Positions 33,156 to 46,520 of a DNA stretch of 64,000 bases are shown piece after piece. A program made the position numbers and the translations under genes. This DNA is from Taenia hydatigena. Taxonomy: Eukaryota; Platyhelminthes; Cestoda; Cyclophyllidea; Taeniidae. How positions within the stretch are numbered: position 1 is the first letter of the stretch; each line of letters begins with the position of its first letter. The notes under the pieces were generated by a model. That model saw only the letters and a program-made list of their open reading frames with translations, did no database searches and was not told the DNA's origin. The stretch spans positions 20,974,509-21,038,508 of the forward strand of contig JADWOT020000003.1 in NCBI GenBank assembly GCA_036345935.2, given 5' to 3'.

Positions 33156-35620
33156 TTTAACCTATTGGGATCTAGATACGATAAAAATGCAGATATGCAC
33201 AAAATTTTTACAGCCTCAAAGAAAACGACCGAATTATGTAAAAAGGGGGCAACTTCTTGCAGACGAAACTATGAACATGTAAACCAGAGAAGTGTTACCC
33301 AAAAGTGAATGACGTCAATAAAGGTAACTTATTCGACGTTTAGTACTTGCTCAAGCAAATGCATATGAAGCACACAATAAATGATTATGTCTCGCACAAA
33401 TCTGACAAGAATAAAAAAGAAATGCAATATTGTGTTCAAATGAAACCATCCAAGCAAAGAAAAATATTAGAGGCGTCGAGTTGAACAAACATTCATACCA
33501 CTAGAAAACGGAAAGTAAGAGGTTCTAACAATCAAACCAGGACTTGTTGAATCAGCCGCCATATTTGTGTGATGCACCCGAAAAACTGAAGTATCCATTG
33601 GCAGCGTAATTTGCTAAAAGGCGCATGAGGCATTTCGGTTCAAAACTTTGTCAGTGTTTAGTCCCAATCATAGAAGCCATAGTTGTAATATGCGCATTGC
33701 CATATATATCAACGTCGTATAAATAAATAAATATCCTTTGGGTCCCACCTAGCTTTACTCACATTGAAATTGTGTAAAATCAATAAATCTTAACATTTCT
33801 GGGTGCATTACGATCCAATGCATGTGTAGCGTCCTGCAACTTTTCCGAAGACAAAAGAATTCATCATACTTGGACAGAATATGCTGCTGGCATGTCCCAG
33901 AAGCTAGCTCACCCAATAGAGGCAATGTGACTATCTAAATGCCAATAACCTAGAATCGAACGAACAATGAAAAGCATTACAGCACGTATAACTGGGCTTT
34001 GGACCCTATCTGATCTCACCTTAATAAATATCAATGCATTACCTCCGCTCAGACTTGCAGTTTGATCCCAAATTTTGTGACTGATGGGCGAACTGACTAT
34101 GCGGAGCGTCGGGACGAAGTTCAAATGAGGGATATGCTTCTTACTCCGCCTTTCGGGTCATCAATTTACAGTCATTTATAGTCATGTCATTTTCCTTTCT
34201 GACCTCCTCCAGAACATCTATGGGTGGCTAAAAGAGGGATAACTAAAAATCAAACAAAATTGAGATGAAAATGCATAATTTGACGAGTTTTGGTATCCTT
34301 TGGAGCCATATGGAGGAATTGCAGCAGTTGTTTCGATAACGTATATTTAATCGAGTTTATTGCATGCATCAGTGAAAATTCATTGAACACCATATCTGGA
34401 CAACCCGACAGTTATTCATAAAGCCATCATATTTACGGTGAAGGTGTCTATGCGCAGCCATAATTCGATTCATTCAGATATGGGCTTTGCGATTTTGGCA
34501 AGGGTGTTCTTAAGATGACTGTGTTTAGCGATTCACATTAAAATCATTTTGATGGATCTTTAAGCCATCATGTAGGCTACGCGATCATGCAAACCCTGTG
34601 CTACTTTTGTTCACTTTTAGTCTATTTTACGTACAAATAATTGGATTAAGAATGTTAAATAAGTTATGTTTTACTTTCGATATGTAGACAAAACAGAATT
34701 TGGGAAAAAGACTTTAGGACCTTGACATTATATCATTGAATAAGAAAATCATGCCTGCCACAAAGGGAAGTTTATTCGATTTCCAATCTACAATTATTCA
34801 AGAAGGTCGTGCTCTTCCTTACTTTTTGCTGGTAATTACTCGAATGCAAGGGTCAATCAGTTACTGTATGTATGCATAACTGAAATCATCGATACGCAAC
34901 CCTGACGCAGGCCCCGCCTCCGCCAGTCTGCTCTATGGCTACTAAAAAAGCACGCACTAACTGTGCCTCATTTCCACACTTGTTATGCCAGGCAATAAAG
35001 ACATACGGAAGCTCCAAGTAAATGCGGTTGATCCTGCTCACACCACACTGAAACTTCAAACACGATGATAAAAATGTCAGAATGGGCACGGATTGTCTCC
35101 AAGTGTAAAAAACTGGGGCGATCGACGACAATCGATCAGGGTCCCGGCATCAATAACTGCAACGCGCTCATGACTTCAGGGCCGGTGCATCTAAGTCCGC
35201 CAACTTCAAGGCGATTGGCGTGAGCAAATTGGCAGGCCAGCGTATGCAGTCAGTCAACGGAGGTGTAGGACCCCTGTCAGCATCAAATCCGCCGGCTGAG
35301 ATAAAGATGTACCTCCCCCCCCCCGTTACTTCTCAGCCAACCTCCGGACGTCCTCTTCGCAGACCACTACGAGCAAGCCACGACCAGCGCGCACTACCCA
35401 TACCACCCCTACACTGCCGACCACCAGCACCCAACTACCGACTTCAACAAGGAACCGCAGCCGATAACCGAGACAACCACTACAAAAGATGGTGCCTCAG
35501 AGAACCCACAAGGATAAACAGCGATGGAACACGTAAAAATGTATTTATTTACAAGCACATAAGCACCATAGATAGCCCCGGTCAACAACAACAAGAGGTC
35601 CACTTCCCATGCCTCAGACA
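33156..35620. other. Gene-free interval between TXNDC9 and RBM39
   Basis: No recognisable coding exon. It holds the RBM39 3' end: a minus-strand AATAAA at 35544-35549 lies about 75 nt after the stop codon. A run of ten C lies at 35315-35324. Two frames of 81 and 134 codons (34886-35131 minus, 35220-35624 plus) have no family features; the second partly overlaps the RBM39 stop region antisense. Confidence 0.5.
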
Positions 35621-37850
35621 CTAGGAATAAGTGGGCTTTAAAATGGTTTTGGCAGTGACAGAATCGGGAAAGAGTTGGTTGTAGGTTATCAACGGCACAT
35701 AGGCTGCTGTAACCAGGCGGCCTGAAAAGTAACGCCCATGCAGTTTGTTAACGCACTGGGTCGCTATGGCGATGCTGGGGCACTTGACATAGACATTGCC
35801 TTGGGCGCTGGTTTGGTCCACGAAGATGTGCAAAACGCCGCCCAGAAAAGAGCACTCACTGATGACATCATCTTTGATTTCCTCGAAGGTTGTGTGCGAA
35901 GCAACATGGGGATCGAACATGTTAGACAGCATGAAGCACTGAGTGCAGACGGGGGGAGCGACCGCAGAAGACGAACTGACCTTTCCGGCTATGCCTAGAG
36001 TCGGGTTACCCTGAAGCTGGGCTAGCGCCGCCTTAGGCATCTCTAGGCCAGTGCCTTCAGCGAGTTTGGCCATCAAGGCCAATCGTCCCGTAGTTCCTAG
36101 ATCAACACCTGTTCTGTCGGCCTCCTCGTTATCCAATGCACTCAGATTAGCGTAATCACTTCTCTCTGTGACATAATTTACCTAGGCGGAGCTAATATTA
36201 ACATAAGAGAACATACTTTCATAGCTCTACCAGCCAGATCGAAGCCATTGAGCTGATCCAAAGCCTTTCGTGCGTCGTCACCGTTACTGTATGTAACGAA
36301 TCCGTAGCCCTGAGAACGGTTCGTTTGTGGATCTTTGATTAGTTTTATGTCGTCCAGTTTGCCAAAAGGTTCGAAGATACCCCGCAGCATCTCCTCCGTG
36401 ATGTTGAAATGAAGGGATCCAACATACAACTTCATCGGCCCCCTAGAGGACACCGGCCTACCATAAGCGGCAGCCATAGCAGACCCGCCAGCGTTGGCGG
36501 CACGGTTCTTTTCGGCATGGCTTTGTTGAATCTGAATAGGAACGCCGAGAAGCTTTGTACCAGTCAAACCGAGGGCCAGCTGTGCGGACTCCACCTCACG
36601 AAACTCTACATAGGCGATACCTTTAGAGCGTTTGGTTTTGCCATCGATAATCAAACGCACGTCGCGTATTTTCCCGACCGATGAAAAGAAATCCTCCAGG
36701 TCTCTTTGGCGAATTCGAGCAGATAACTGCCAAACAAATACCGTTCTCGCATCTCTCTCTTCCGGAGAGAGCTCAGGACTAAGAAGGTAGTTGGAAAATA
36801 AAGTCATACCTTCTTGGACGCGGTTCCCCATTGCGATAGAAACGCTTCGGACCCTTTTCATCCGAGTCTTCTCGTTCTCGCTCAGTAGGAAATTCATCCC
36901 GACGGGAGCGCTCGTAACGGAGACGATCGTAGTCCCGATCTCGTCGTCTGTCGTAGTCGCGATTACGATCTCTATCACGATCACGCCTATCACGGTCACG
37001 CTCGCGTCTCCGCTCAGATCTAAATTCATCCCGGTCACGCCTACGTTCTGAGCTCCTATCACGATGCCTAAACATACAAGGAGGGAATCAAGAGAGATGG
37101 GAATGAAACCAACCTTCTGCTGCGGTCCTTAGACCTGGATCTAGAGCGGTCTCGATGACGCGAACTCCCAGACTTATCGACGGCGGAATTCTGTGAGACG
37201 ACATCAGAAGAGACAGGAGGCACGCACGCACGCACGTACGGGCACACAAACAGGACAGGAGGGCGAGAGAATCGAATAAAAAATTAGATTGCTGGACTAA
37301 ATACATACTGGTAAGCAAAAACCAACTTATAACTACATGAAGAAAGGGAATTAGCCAGACGCCCGCAACGACGTCACCGCTGATGGGTACTTCCGAAAGT
37401 AATCTAATAAAATAAAAAGCGAAGTTCAGATCGATTAACCCACAAAGACACCGAGAAACAAAACTGACACCGTAAGGACCTACTGGCGGATTCTAGGAAT
37501 CCTGTATAGTGCAATTTAAACTGACTAATCAAGCGGTCGACGACCCATAAGGCCTATCGAAGCTCATTGCAGAAACCATCTCACAAAAGAAAATTACCGA
37601 CGTCTATCCTCGGCTCGCTTACGCTTATACAGCTACAGATAACGATACAAAAGTGCCAAGTGATTCCAACATGAAGAAACAGTCCCCGACGGGTGAACGA
37701 CATGGCACAATGCAAGTGTAAACGCAAAATGCTTTCGTTGGGAGTTAACAGCAGTCATTCACAAAGCCATTAACGTTGATGAAGAACTCCACGTACCCCT
37801 TTCTCGAAGGGAGCCTCAAGCATAGCCTCCACATCGATCTCATCAGCCAT
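35621..37850 (-). CDS. RBM39: RNA-binding protein 39 (CAPER/HCC1-type splicing factor)
   Basis: Five coding exons on the minus strand: 37797-37850, 37114-37190, 36810-37067, 36217-36778 and 35621-36181. They join in phase to 503 residues (human 530). The start MADEIDVEAMLEAPFEK is nearly the vertebrate one and fixes the ATG at 37850. Residues ~19-130 are an Arg/Asp/Ser-rich RS-like region. RRM1 is near 141-216 (RTVFVWQL, SKGIAYVEF). RRM2 is near 245-318 (KLYVGSLHFNITEEMLRG IFEPFG, QGYGFVTY). Then comes GVDLGTTGRLALMAKLAEGTG and a C-terminal UHM-type RRM (QGNVYVKCPSIA, FSGRLVTAAYVPL). Family members are nuclear splicing factors related to U2AF2 that also coactivate transcription. Introns of 31, 35 and 46 nt are very short; the first is 606 nt and may hide an alternative exon. 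Confidence 0.95.
37598..37632 (-). other. Candidate 35-nt alternative exon in RBM39 intron 1
   Basis: Flanked by ATCTGTAG on its 5' side and GTAATTTT on its 3' side in the transcript sense. It would encode a basic stretch (YKRKRAEDRR) fitting the RS-like region. Its length is not a multiple of three, and joining it to the neighbouring exons shifts the frame to a stop inside the RRM1 exon. It could be a poison exon, an incomplete exon model or chance. Confidence 0.3.
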
Positions 37851-38270
37851 AATTAAGCGTTGGTGCCTTGTGAAGTAAAACCAAAACTACGGGCCGCTTG
37901 ATTCAAACAATAAGTGGTGGCCCATTGCAACAGCTGGTGAGGGCATAGAATAAACACTTGACAGCAAAAATTCAAGCAATAATTTTACCATAAATAATTA
38001 TTTGCAATGCTAAAAATAGGCACTTGATTTACAACTACCGAGTTAGTAGCAATGTTCAGTTCTATCAAGCTCCAATGCATAACTGCTTGTAAAACAACAG
38101 TATATTATTGTTTCTAATGCATTATTTAAAAATATTATAAGCCTGGAGCAGTCTTTTTACCCATTTTTTGTTTTGAAAACAACATCTGGGGCAATTTTTG
38201 CAGTTTCAGTGGGTGAATCAAGTGTTCCAATGATGTGGGAAATCCATGCTATCCTATCTTAATGTGTAGT
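37851..38270. other. RBM39 upstream region
   Basis: Presumed RBM39 promoter and 5' leader. No named element is visible; the distal half is AT-rich. Confidence 0.4.
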
Positions 38271-38460
38271 GTAGTACTTTGTTTGTTGGAACTACCGGTT
38301 TCGGTCAAGGCCACAGAGGTGGCCGTGCTGCCTTAGCTGCGTGGGCTGGCCTCTGGGCCATGCCAGCCGCCTATTTCTATCTGTCAGTTGAATATATACA
38401 TTCTACTCTAGCATTCTGCCTTCTTTTGCCTTCGAGGGGGCCTCGGAACGCTGCATGTAG
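38271..38460 (+). repeat. Dispersed ~190-bp repeat, copy A
   Basis: Begins GTAGTACTTTG, contains GAACTACCGGTTTCGGTCAA, a GGCCACAGAGGTGGCC block and ends near CTTTTGCCTTCGAGGGGGCC. Similar copies occur at 38793-38955 (direct), 39095-39275 and 57294-57485 (inverted). I cannot name the family. Confidence 0.85.
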
Positions 38461-38751
38461 GTTCGTAGAAGCAAAAGCAAAAACTGCCAAGCTTTTAAAA
38501 CACGCAAGAATTATGAAGATGCCGGGAAACTCAAATTGTGACATGTGTGTAGGGGTTTCTTCCTTTTCCTCATTTTCCCTTTTGCTATTCATGATATGGG
38601 AAGGCTTGGTGCTCTTTGGCTCCTTTGTTATAGTGGTCGAAACAGTTGGCATGAAGCGTATTAACTGAAGTTGGAAGGTGGGCCTGTCTACTTCCAACGA
38701 ATTGATCCGCTCGTCCAGAATCCGGTGCAAATTTTTCACCCCCTTCTGGCC

Positions 38752-38783
38752 TACAAGGTACATTTAAAGAACACAATTATTAT
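38752..38783 (+). repeat. Short conserved segment ending a second repeat type
   Basis: Reads ACAAGGTACATTTAAAGAAC followed by an AATTATTA-type end. Similar segments are at 42932-42962 (AAGGCACATTTAAAGAACAT) and 39700-39733. The sequence 5' of each is only loosely alike, suggesting a common 3' end of one decayed element type. Confidence 0.5.
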
Positions 38784-38792
38784 AGAGTGATT

Positions 38793-38955
38793 GTAGTACT
38801 TTGATTGTTTGAACTACCAGTTTTGGTCAGGGTGACAGAGGTGGCCATATTGCCTATGCCAGCAGCTTATTTCCCCCTTCCCGTTGAATATATGTATTCT
38901 ACTCTTGCATTCTGCCTTCTTTTGCCTTCGAGGGAGCCGCAGGACGCTACAGCGA
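38793..38955 (+). repeat. Dispersed ~190-bp repeat, copy B
   Basis: Direct copy of 38271-38460, about 520 bp away. It is shorter because the middle block between TTGCC and ATGCCAGC is missing. Confidence 0.85.
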
Positions 38956-39094
38956 TGCTCTTAAAATTCTCATTTATCCACTACAAATGTTTTAAGTCTT
39001 TCATTTTTATTTAATATCTCCCAGCTACACGTAACTTTAGTTTCTTTTGTTGTTTATCAATTTAAAATGTAATTACTCTAGGAAAGGTGTTAAC

Positions 39095-39275
39095 TGTAGC
39101 GCTTCGGGGCTCTTTTTAAGGCAAAAGAAGGCAAAAATTATATACATATATGTATTCAGTATACAGAGGGAATTGGCTGCTGGAATGGCTTGAAGGTCAG
39201 CCTACGCAGCTAGAGCAATATGACCACCTCTGTGACCCTGACCGAAACCGGTAGTTCAAACAGGCAAAGTATTAC
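39095..39275 (-). repeat. Dispersed ~190-bp repeat, copy C (inverted)
   Basis: Inverted relative to copies A and B; it keeps GACCGAAACCGGTAGTTCAA near its end and AAAGTATTACA as its border. Confidence 0.85.
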
Positions 39276-42200
39276 ATTAACCATTAGTTCAGGTTCTGAC
39301 TTGCTCTTGCACAAAAATTGCCAGGTACTTCTTAAGCAGCCAATTATACTTTAATGAAAAGAAAAAGTAGGCTCCATTTTGGAGTTCAAGATTTTTTACT
39401 CTGTGAAGTCAAGAGCATTCAAAATTTTAACTAACTACCTCATGTGGTGATCATACACTAATAAGTGGCTTGAGTTCCAAATGTTTTAGATTGGAGCTTT
39501 CTAAAATGCCTTGTTTTTACTATAACTGTAGTACTTTTCTCAGTCTCCTCCTTCCTGTGACTATTCCAGGACTATGCAAGCCGATTAACCTTTGACGGGT
39601 TTACTGATTTGGCGTAATTTGAAGACTGGAGTGCTGGGCTCATGTCTACTTCAGGGGACTCAGAATTATCGTCTGAGTCTGTCTTTCTGCCTCTTGACTA
39701 AAAGGCACACTTAAGATGACATAAGCATTACACCGATCTATCGAAGTAGGATGTCTAACAGCTTATTAGCAGGAAAACATTCAGATACTTTCGAATGCTA
39801 CAAACCGTCATTGAGCCATGTCTTTCTCTGTGCCAACTTAAAGAACTTAACCAAGCGGTAATGTCATCCACGTACTCTTTTATTAAATTTGTCAGCACAT
39901 GTCACATTGCCTTGCAGCTTGAAGCCGGTGGAAGTTAAGGGGACAACTCTGCGTTCCCATACGAGCAAGTCACTTGCTTCAAGTAAAATTGCAATCCTTC
40001 ACAATCTGTGAGAGTTGAACTTCATCGTATAAAAATATATGTCCCAAGTAAAACGTTCGTCAAACTCCTCAAGTAGGCGAATAATGATAGACTTTCAGAT
40101 TTAAAAAAAACGGCCCTTAATTACAATGACTTCGTCTACTCATGATACGCTTTCGACTGATGTGCTTCATTTGCTTGCGCGTAAATTTACGACCTCTTGT
40201 TCACAACCATTGGGTCCTTTTAATGACACGGTCTCGGAGAAATGTTTTACTGCCTACTATTTATGAATTATTGTGCAATGAACATCAGAAGTGTGTGCAG
40301 GGATCAAAAGTTTGTTATAACATCAACAAATAAAGCCACCATTATCACCACAATAAATAGCAGCAAGGTAGATATGAACATCTGTATGGCTTATGATGAC
40401 ATCAATTTTGATTAAAGTAAGGTTAAATACAACAATCAGACTGGCGGTTAACCCTCAATGAATTTGGCTATTTTGGGATAAAACAATTCCGTCAGAATAA
40501 ATAACCTATTTTCAAGAAATCAAGACCAATTGTATTTGAAAGCAGGCATCCAAAACCTGTTTCTGATTGTGAGATAAAGTTCGTTGATCGCATGAGATGA
40601 ACCATCAATCAAATGGTTCATCTTGACCCTGCATCTAACATTGAAATTTCGTTTATGTAATACCATTATACATAGTACCTGCGGTGAGATCGCTGGAGCA
40701 AGTGAGAAAGGAGTAAATATTAGGAGAGAGTAGAACGGAAGTTACCTAACACCAGGGACATGCTAATTGCTTTAGTTGGAATTAGAAATGCCCGCGGCTT
40801 ATAAATCTCATGCCACTTGGCCTCTGGGCTGGTGTTGCTAAACCTGTTTGCAACATCTTTTCTTCTGTAGGTTTATTAAGATTTTCGTGAGTTATAAAGT
40901 CCTTTGCAGTAATCAGAGTATTGCTTACTTCAATAAAGACTAGTTAGGTGGCCGCCGTTAGCTAAAGTACCCTGTTTGCGGCGATACTGGTAGACGCCGA
41001 AAGAAAAAATGAGCTAATTAGCCGATCCACCGTATTTAGCTTGCAGTAAACATATAAATAAGTCTTAATTCTCAGTTTAAATGCGATTTGTTACTCTATA
41101 ATGCAATAAACGCAGCATAAGTTTTCCTTCGAAATAACTAATGACCCAAGTATTACGTTTGGTTATTTCTGCTGACAGGCAGTAAAAAGCTTATTTTTAA
41201 TGTTAACTCCACATAATTTTTTTAAAGGCAGCAGTTCTACTGTTTGGGTTTGAGCCCGAGGCTTTCTAAGAGACTGCAGAGTAGTGGTGAACAGGATCAA
41301 ATTGCACCTAACTGATGGCTATGTTACGATAAGAGAAAGAAGCTTACAGGCTCGTTTTGGACAGACGTACGAAAAGAAAGATTTTCACTAAGCTCTACGA
41401 AAGCAACGCTAATTTTTACCGCACGTGCTGCCAAAAAATTGATAGGAGGTGAATATTTGTCTTAGGGAATATGTCGAAGTACTCTATAGGCAGAAATTAT
41501 TCACCGGCAGTTCCTGCGCTGAAAGAGTCCAAACATGGATAAAGCGATTTTGTTAGGTGGCACTTCAGAAGTAGAAAGAACACCAGTAAAATTAGAGGAC
41601 TATGCATGCGAGTGTGAATAAATTAGGCGCATATGATCGGCTGATGTGTTGCGTAACCCTGAGTATGTGCCCAGGCTACAAATTAATCGAAAATTGGCAC
41701 TCAGAGTGGTTGCTAAAAGTAGTCAACCTAAGACGCGGTAATCTCTGTTTTTGTGTTACTGAATGCCAAAAGTGGCACTGAAGTAAACGAACTATTCTAA
41801 CTACGATTACCCAAGATTTCCTTCCAACGAAAAAATGTGTTGGAAGCCAAGAAGACAAGAATCAAGGTAACGTGTATAAATTATTGAGGAGATAAATTCG
41901 AACAATGCCCCCACGTTGTAAATTTACGTGTTGCAATTTAGAGGGTCACTGCAAGGCAAACATTTATCTCTCCAAGGGCAGTGAAGTTATCGTTTCCAAT
42001 TCACCAAGCCGCCCCCTCCTTCCTCCTACTGAGTAGATAAGATACCGTCACAACGAATAATTTTGACTTTGATAAGCCAAATAATTATGGTGCCAATTGT
42101 TTGGGATGTTTTAAATTCAGGGCAAATGCTAAAGCACATAAGGAACGCACAGGCTGAAGTCATTTTCCATGCTGATCCCGGCAATGCTTTCAATCTCCAG

Positions 42201-45200
42201 CTGAGTACTCATTGATAAATAATCAGAAGAATATATTTATAAATTTAATCCGATGCGAAATGCTTGGTCAAAACTACAAGACCTAGAGATCTACTACTGA
42301 GGCCTACAAGACAAAAAAGAAGGAGTCGTTTCTGTCTTTCCCAACAAAAGTACTCTGAAAGCAACTCCATAATCAAATAGAGGTTGTCCGAAGACTTCAC
42401 TTCCCATAGCAAGCAAACACATAAAATCCTTTTCGTGCTCACTTGATATCATAAGTAATTGGTATTTTCAAACCATAAATTTGCGATTTTAAGCTACTTC
42501 AACGAAAATTTTGAACATAAAGCTTAGAAAATATCAGAACGTATTCCCCTACAAAATCAATGATTTTCAACTTTTCTAATAAGTACAAAACACAGAAAGC
42601 ATTTATAACTTCAACTGTAAGTGTATAAATGAGTCGCCAAGATTGCCAATTACAGTGCCAAGGACTTCTTTACAGTCGAAAGGGGACATAATTCACACAT
42701 GTATAACTAACTTTTGACATGGAGTGTAGACACATTCTTCCCTTTCCTCCTCTTTCCTTCTACCAGTCCTGCTATGAGAAGGTTGGTTGCTTCTAGACAT
42801 TTTTATTATGAGCAGAGGAAGGATATGGGATAGCAGAGTCGAAGTATCCAGGACGAGAGCATCTCGAACTCGGGGAAGCGGCCAGGGTGGCCCACGACCA
42901 GATTAACAATTCTCCACCTGCCCCTCGCTTATAAGGCACATTTAAAGAACATAAGTATTGCAGGAAGCAAATATTTCGAATTATTTGATGAATTACCTAA
43001 CCTATCTACAAACGCCTTTTATTTTACTCAAATCAACTGTGCCTTCCTGAAATCATCTATTGTGTTCTTCGAAGACATTCTTTCTCTTGACCGCCACAAT
43101 CTCGAGTTAGTAACTTCACTTTTGCCAATCAAATTATCGACTGACGCTAGTCAAAGCAAGGTTATTGAGTCACTTGTAATGGTACCTGTGGATGATTTAC
43201 ATCTCACTCCCATCAAGAGCGCCTTTAAAATCATATGGCCTGCAAAATTTGAATCTTTTTCCTTTTTGAGATCACATTATACTTGTTTTGTACATTAGCG
43301 GCTCTCCAGTCGTCTGCTCCTCCTCCATCTTGCTTTGCCATCTAAATGCACGCGATTTAGTCGTAACTTTACTCCTTACAATTTATGTTTAATCGGCCTG
43401 ATCTCTATGAGTTAGCCCGTCAGATTATTAAAATGAATCAGCGCAGTTTTATTGGGTTTTGGAAAAAAATCTTGTCAAATTTCGGTACTCTTTGTACTTT
43501 TGCCAATAAAGCACATTTGTCAGTTCCAGAAAACAGCTGTTCGTGCAACATTAGTTTGGACGCGTCTTTTGCAGTGTTTCTTAAATATTGAGACAACTGT
43601 GACCCACATTTTTGGAAAAAAGGATAAAATGTTGAATGCTAATTTAATTCCAAATGCAGAACACTTTTTATCTGATTTTGACGACGTCTATGTTTGCAGA
43701 TAGAATCATTGCCCTGCATAACATATGGCAACTGTCCAGCCTGTCTCTTGTCTGCAAGAGACGCGGTTAATCACATAAAAATTTCACTGATTCGATTTAG
43801 TGATTGGAGGAAACGGGAAGAAGTAATCGGGCAATTAATTTTGTCCAACGCCTTTGATCGCCCCAAATAAATAATTCAGATGTTTCACTGCATTGCATTA
43901 AGAGAGCGGTTATTCTTGTATTCAATTAGGCGGGCTTCTTAAGTCGCCTCAAAGTGTACTTCCGTCCAAAGACAATGCCAGTGGCCTCCACTCTTCCGGA
44001 AGCCTCGTGGCCCCAAAGTACTTCAGGAAAAGGTGGTTAAACACTGATCAGCCTATCGTTATTTGGGAGAAACGTGTCCAGTAGCCAAACAACTATGTAG
44101 CAAGATTAAATGCACTCAGTCAAAATAATGTAATTTCCATCAAGTGGGTAATTTGAATCCCGTCTCTCGCCATAGCCTAAAATAGAAGCCCTTTTGGGGG
44201 ATACCCTTTTCATCGAAAATAATCCTATTACACCTCACAGTGAATTCAATGGTTCAACAATTTTCTGATCGGCTGTTTCTTTTCTGGTCGCATTTTGAGA
44301 CCATTTAGCCACAAACGATGGGAGAAATGTCTCAAATTTTATAAAAGTTTCCAAAAATACAATTGAATGAGACCAGAAATGATTTAATTAATTTATTTGC
44401 GTTGAGATATAGGAAAGATATAAATTTTACCTTGAAAACTAGAAAGTTGTTTCTGAAACGTCTTGCATAATTAAGCCATCGCTCCTCTAACCTGTAGACG
44501 TTTTCATTGTACTCCTCCCTTGCAACGAACCCCACTAAATTAGTACCCACTTTTATTATTTCCTTTAATCAGGGCGCCATCTAGCTCCTAATTTATTAAA
44601 ACGCGTCGTCAAAATCCATTTGCGTTAATTCTTCTTGTGGAAGGCGTTGGAGAGGGCCATGTTGTCTGTTCAGACAGCATGAAGTGGATCACGTGGTTTT
44701 AGCTCGCCTACTAGTAACAACGAGTGAGAGCATCAATGAACCATACTTCGGGTACGATTGAGCTATACTTTTACAGACGAGAAACATTTACCCGTAGTGA
44801 GTTCACCACTTTCCCCATTCATCGGTCACTAATATTGTAACAACGTTAAAAATGCTTTGAACCTAAACACGGAAATCAAAGCGGACTAGAGAGTTAAGTT
44901 CCATTTTACAACAATGTGGAGGTCTTTCCAAGTGAAATGATATCTAATGGCACCGGAGAAAGCAAATCGAGAAAACGAAAGGAAATTTGAAATTCATTTA
45001 ATCACTCATGTTTGCTTAAACAAAAATTTCTTGTGGTTCATAAGGCATAACCAGGTTGTACGTTTTTCACACTAGTTTTGACAAGGTGGTCGTTAGTTTT
45101 TTTCCTCGAAAAGCAGTTACGTTCTCACCTTTTTACTTAGCATTAGGAAACAGCAAAGCTAATCAAAAACATTACAAAAGCGTTTGTTTCAACAGGAATA

Positions 45201-46520
45201 AAATGGGTATATCTGTGCACATTTAAAGGAGGTCGTAACTTATAAATATATGAAATTTTAGAACGCCAAGTCCTTGCTGTCATCTTAGCCCTTCAGAAGC
45301 AGTTTAATGTCGCAGTGTGGAGGGCAGTCGCAGCCATATCACAGAGACAGTGGGGGATTGGACCTGCTGCCGAACCAACCACTTCCTTTTCAAAACTTAA
45401 TTTGTAAAACCAGGCCTAGGTCGTCGAGATATGAACACGACAGACAATTAACCAAGCTTTCCTTATTTCATTTCCGTACTATCTTGATCTATCAAAGCAC
45501 AGTAGTTTAAGATCAACCATACTTTTTCTTACGAATCCATCAGTACAATTATTTAGCTCAGAACCACAAACAATCGCAACGCCATAAAATGATTTTAGGT
45601 GCTTGTTTTAAACACATACCTGTTAATACTCGGGACAGTGTTTTTTAGATCTGAGGACTTTTGCAGCTTCACGACTGAGACTAGTAAACGCATGTGACGC
45701 TGCATATAATTTTTAAGTTTGTGATGATCTGGGCATGGACTTATCAAACAAAAATACTAACGTGGCATCTACTAAACCAACTACAATCGTCGTGTAGTTA
45801 CTGTATCTGTGGTCTTTAATTAGCATTGGAAAATGGAGGTAGACTTCATCTCGTGGGGTCGAATTTACTTGGTCTGGTACTACCGGACTTGAAGTCTACC
45901 ACTTTTTAACTTGATTAAATTTCACTCGGTCATCATGCTTTTCAGATGTAAAAATAAAGACCTGTTTTTACTAAAAGACATGCATAAAAAGAGCACATTT
46001 TGAGATTAAAATCTGCTCCGCTAGTGGCCAATCAAAGTAAGTTACAGTTAACTGTTTGTCGCTTGATGCAGTCCTCTGACGTTTAAGTTGAATTCGATCT
46101 TTAATTGAGATGGTAGGAAAAAAACGATGCGATCGTAAAGGTCCTACACGCACTAGGGAGGGACAGTTCTGGTCATCTATCCTTAGATGCCGACACATGT
46201 CGTGAGCCAATCCAAAAGACATTTAACCATTTGGCTTGCAGTAGAGGCAGTGTGTTCATACAAACGTCTACCGTAGTGAACAGACCTTCTTTTAAATAAA
46301 AGGACAAAGCATTCGGATAATGCGCACAAAGTGCACACCAAACAAAACTAGGAGAGGAATAATTCAGGCGAAGAATTAAATGGCTGAACTCATAAGACAC
46401 CAATCAAGTCTTAAAAGTTAAAACCTATCTGCGAAATCAGTGAGCACTTTTATTTGGAATTATATAGAACTTAAAAAGGTAGCAGTTGAAGCTCTCAAAA
46501 TGTACTGTCTCACTTACAAA
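39276..46520. other. 7.2-kb AT-rich region without recognised genes
   Basis: All frames are under 90 codons and none has a family signature. Short repeat-end segments occur at 39700-39733 and 42932-42962. Near 45985 there is a block (AAAAAGAGCACATTTTGAG) resembling one at 59645-59665 just outside the right long inverted-repeat arm. No tRNA was found. Confidence 0.5.
42932..42962 (+). repeat. Short conserved repeat-end segment
   Basis: AAGGCACATTTAAAGAACAT followed by AAGTATTGCAG; closely matches 38752-38783. Confidence 0.45.

Noticed and set aside
35220..35624. 134-codon forward frame before the RBM39 stop codon
   Set aside because: Pro/Arg-rich low-complexity composition, no domain, and it overlaps the RBM39 3' region including its polyadenylation signal.
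36409..36684. Forward frame across RBM39 RRM1/RRM2 and similar antisense frames at 36791-37051
   Set aside because: Antisense shadows of strongly conserved RBM39 exons.
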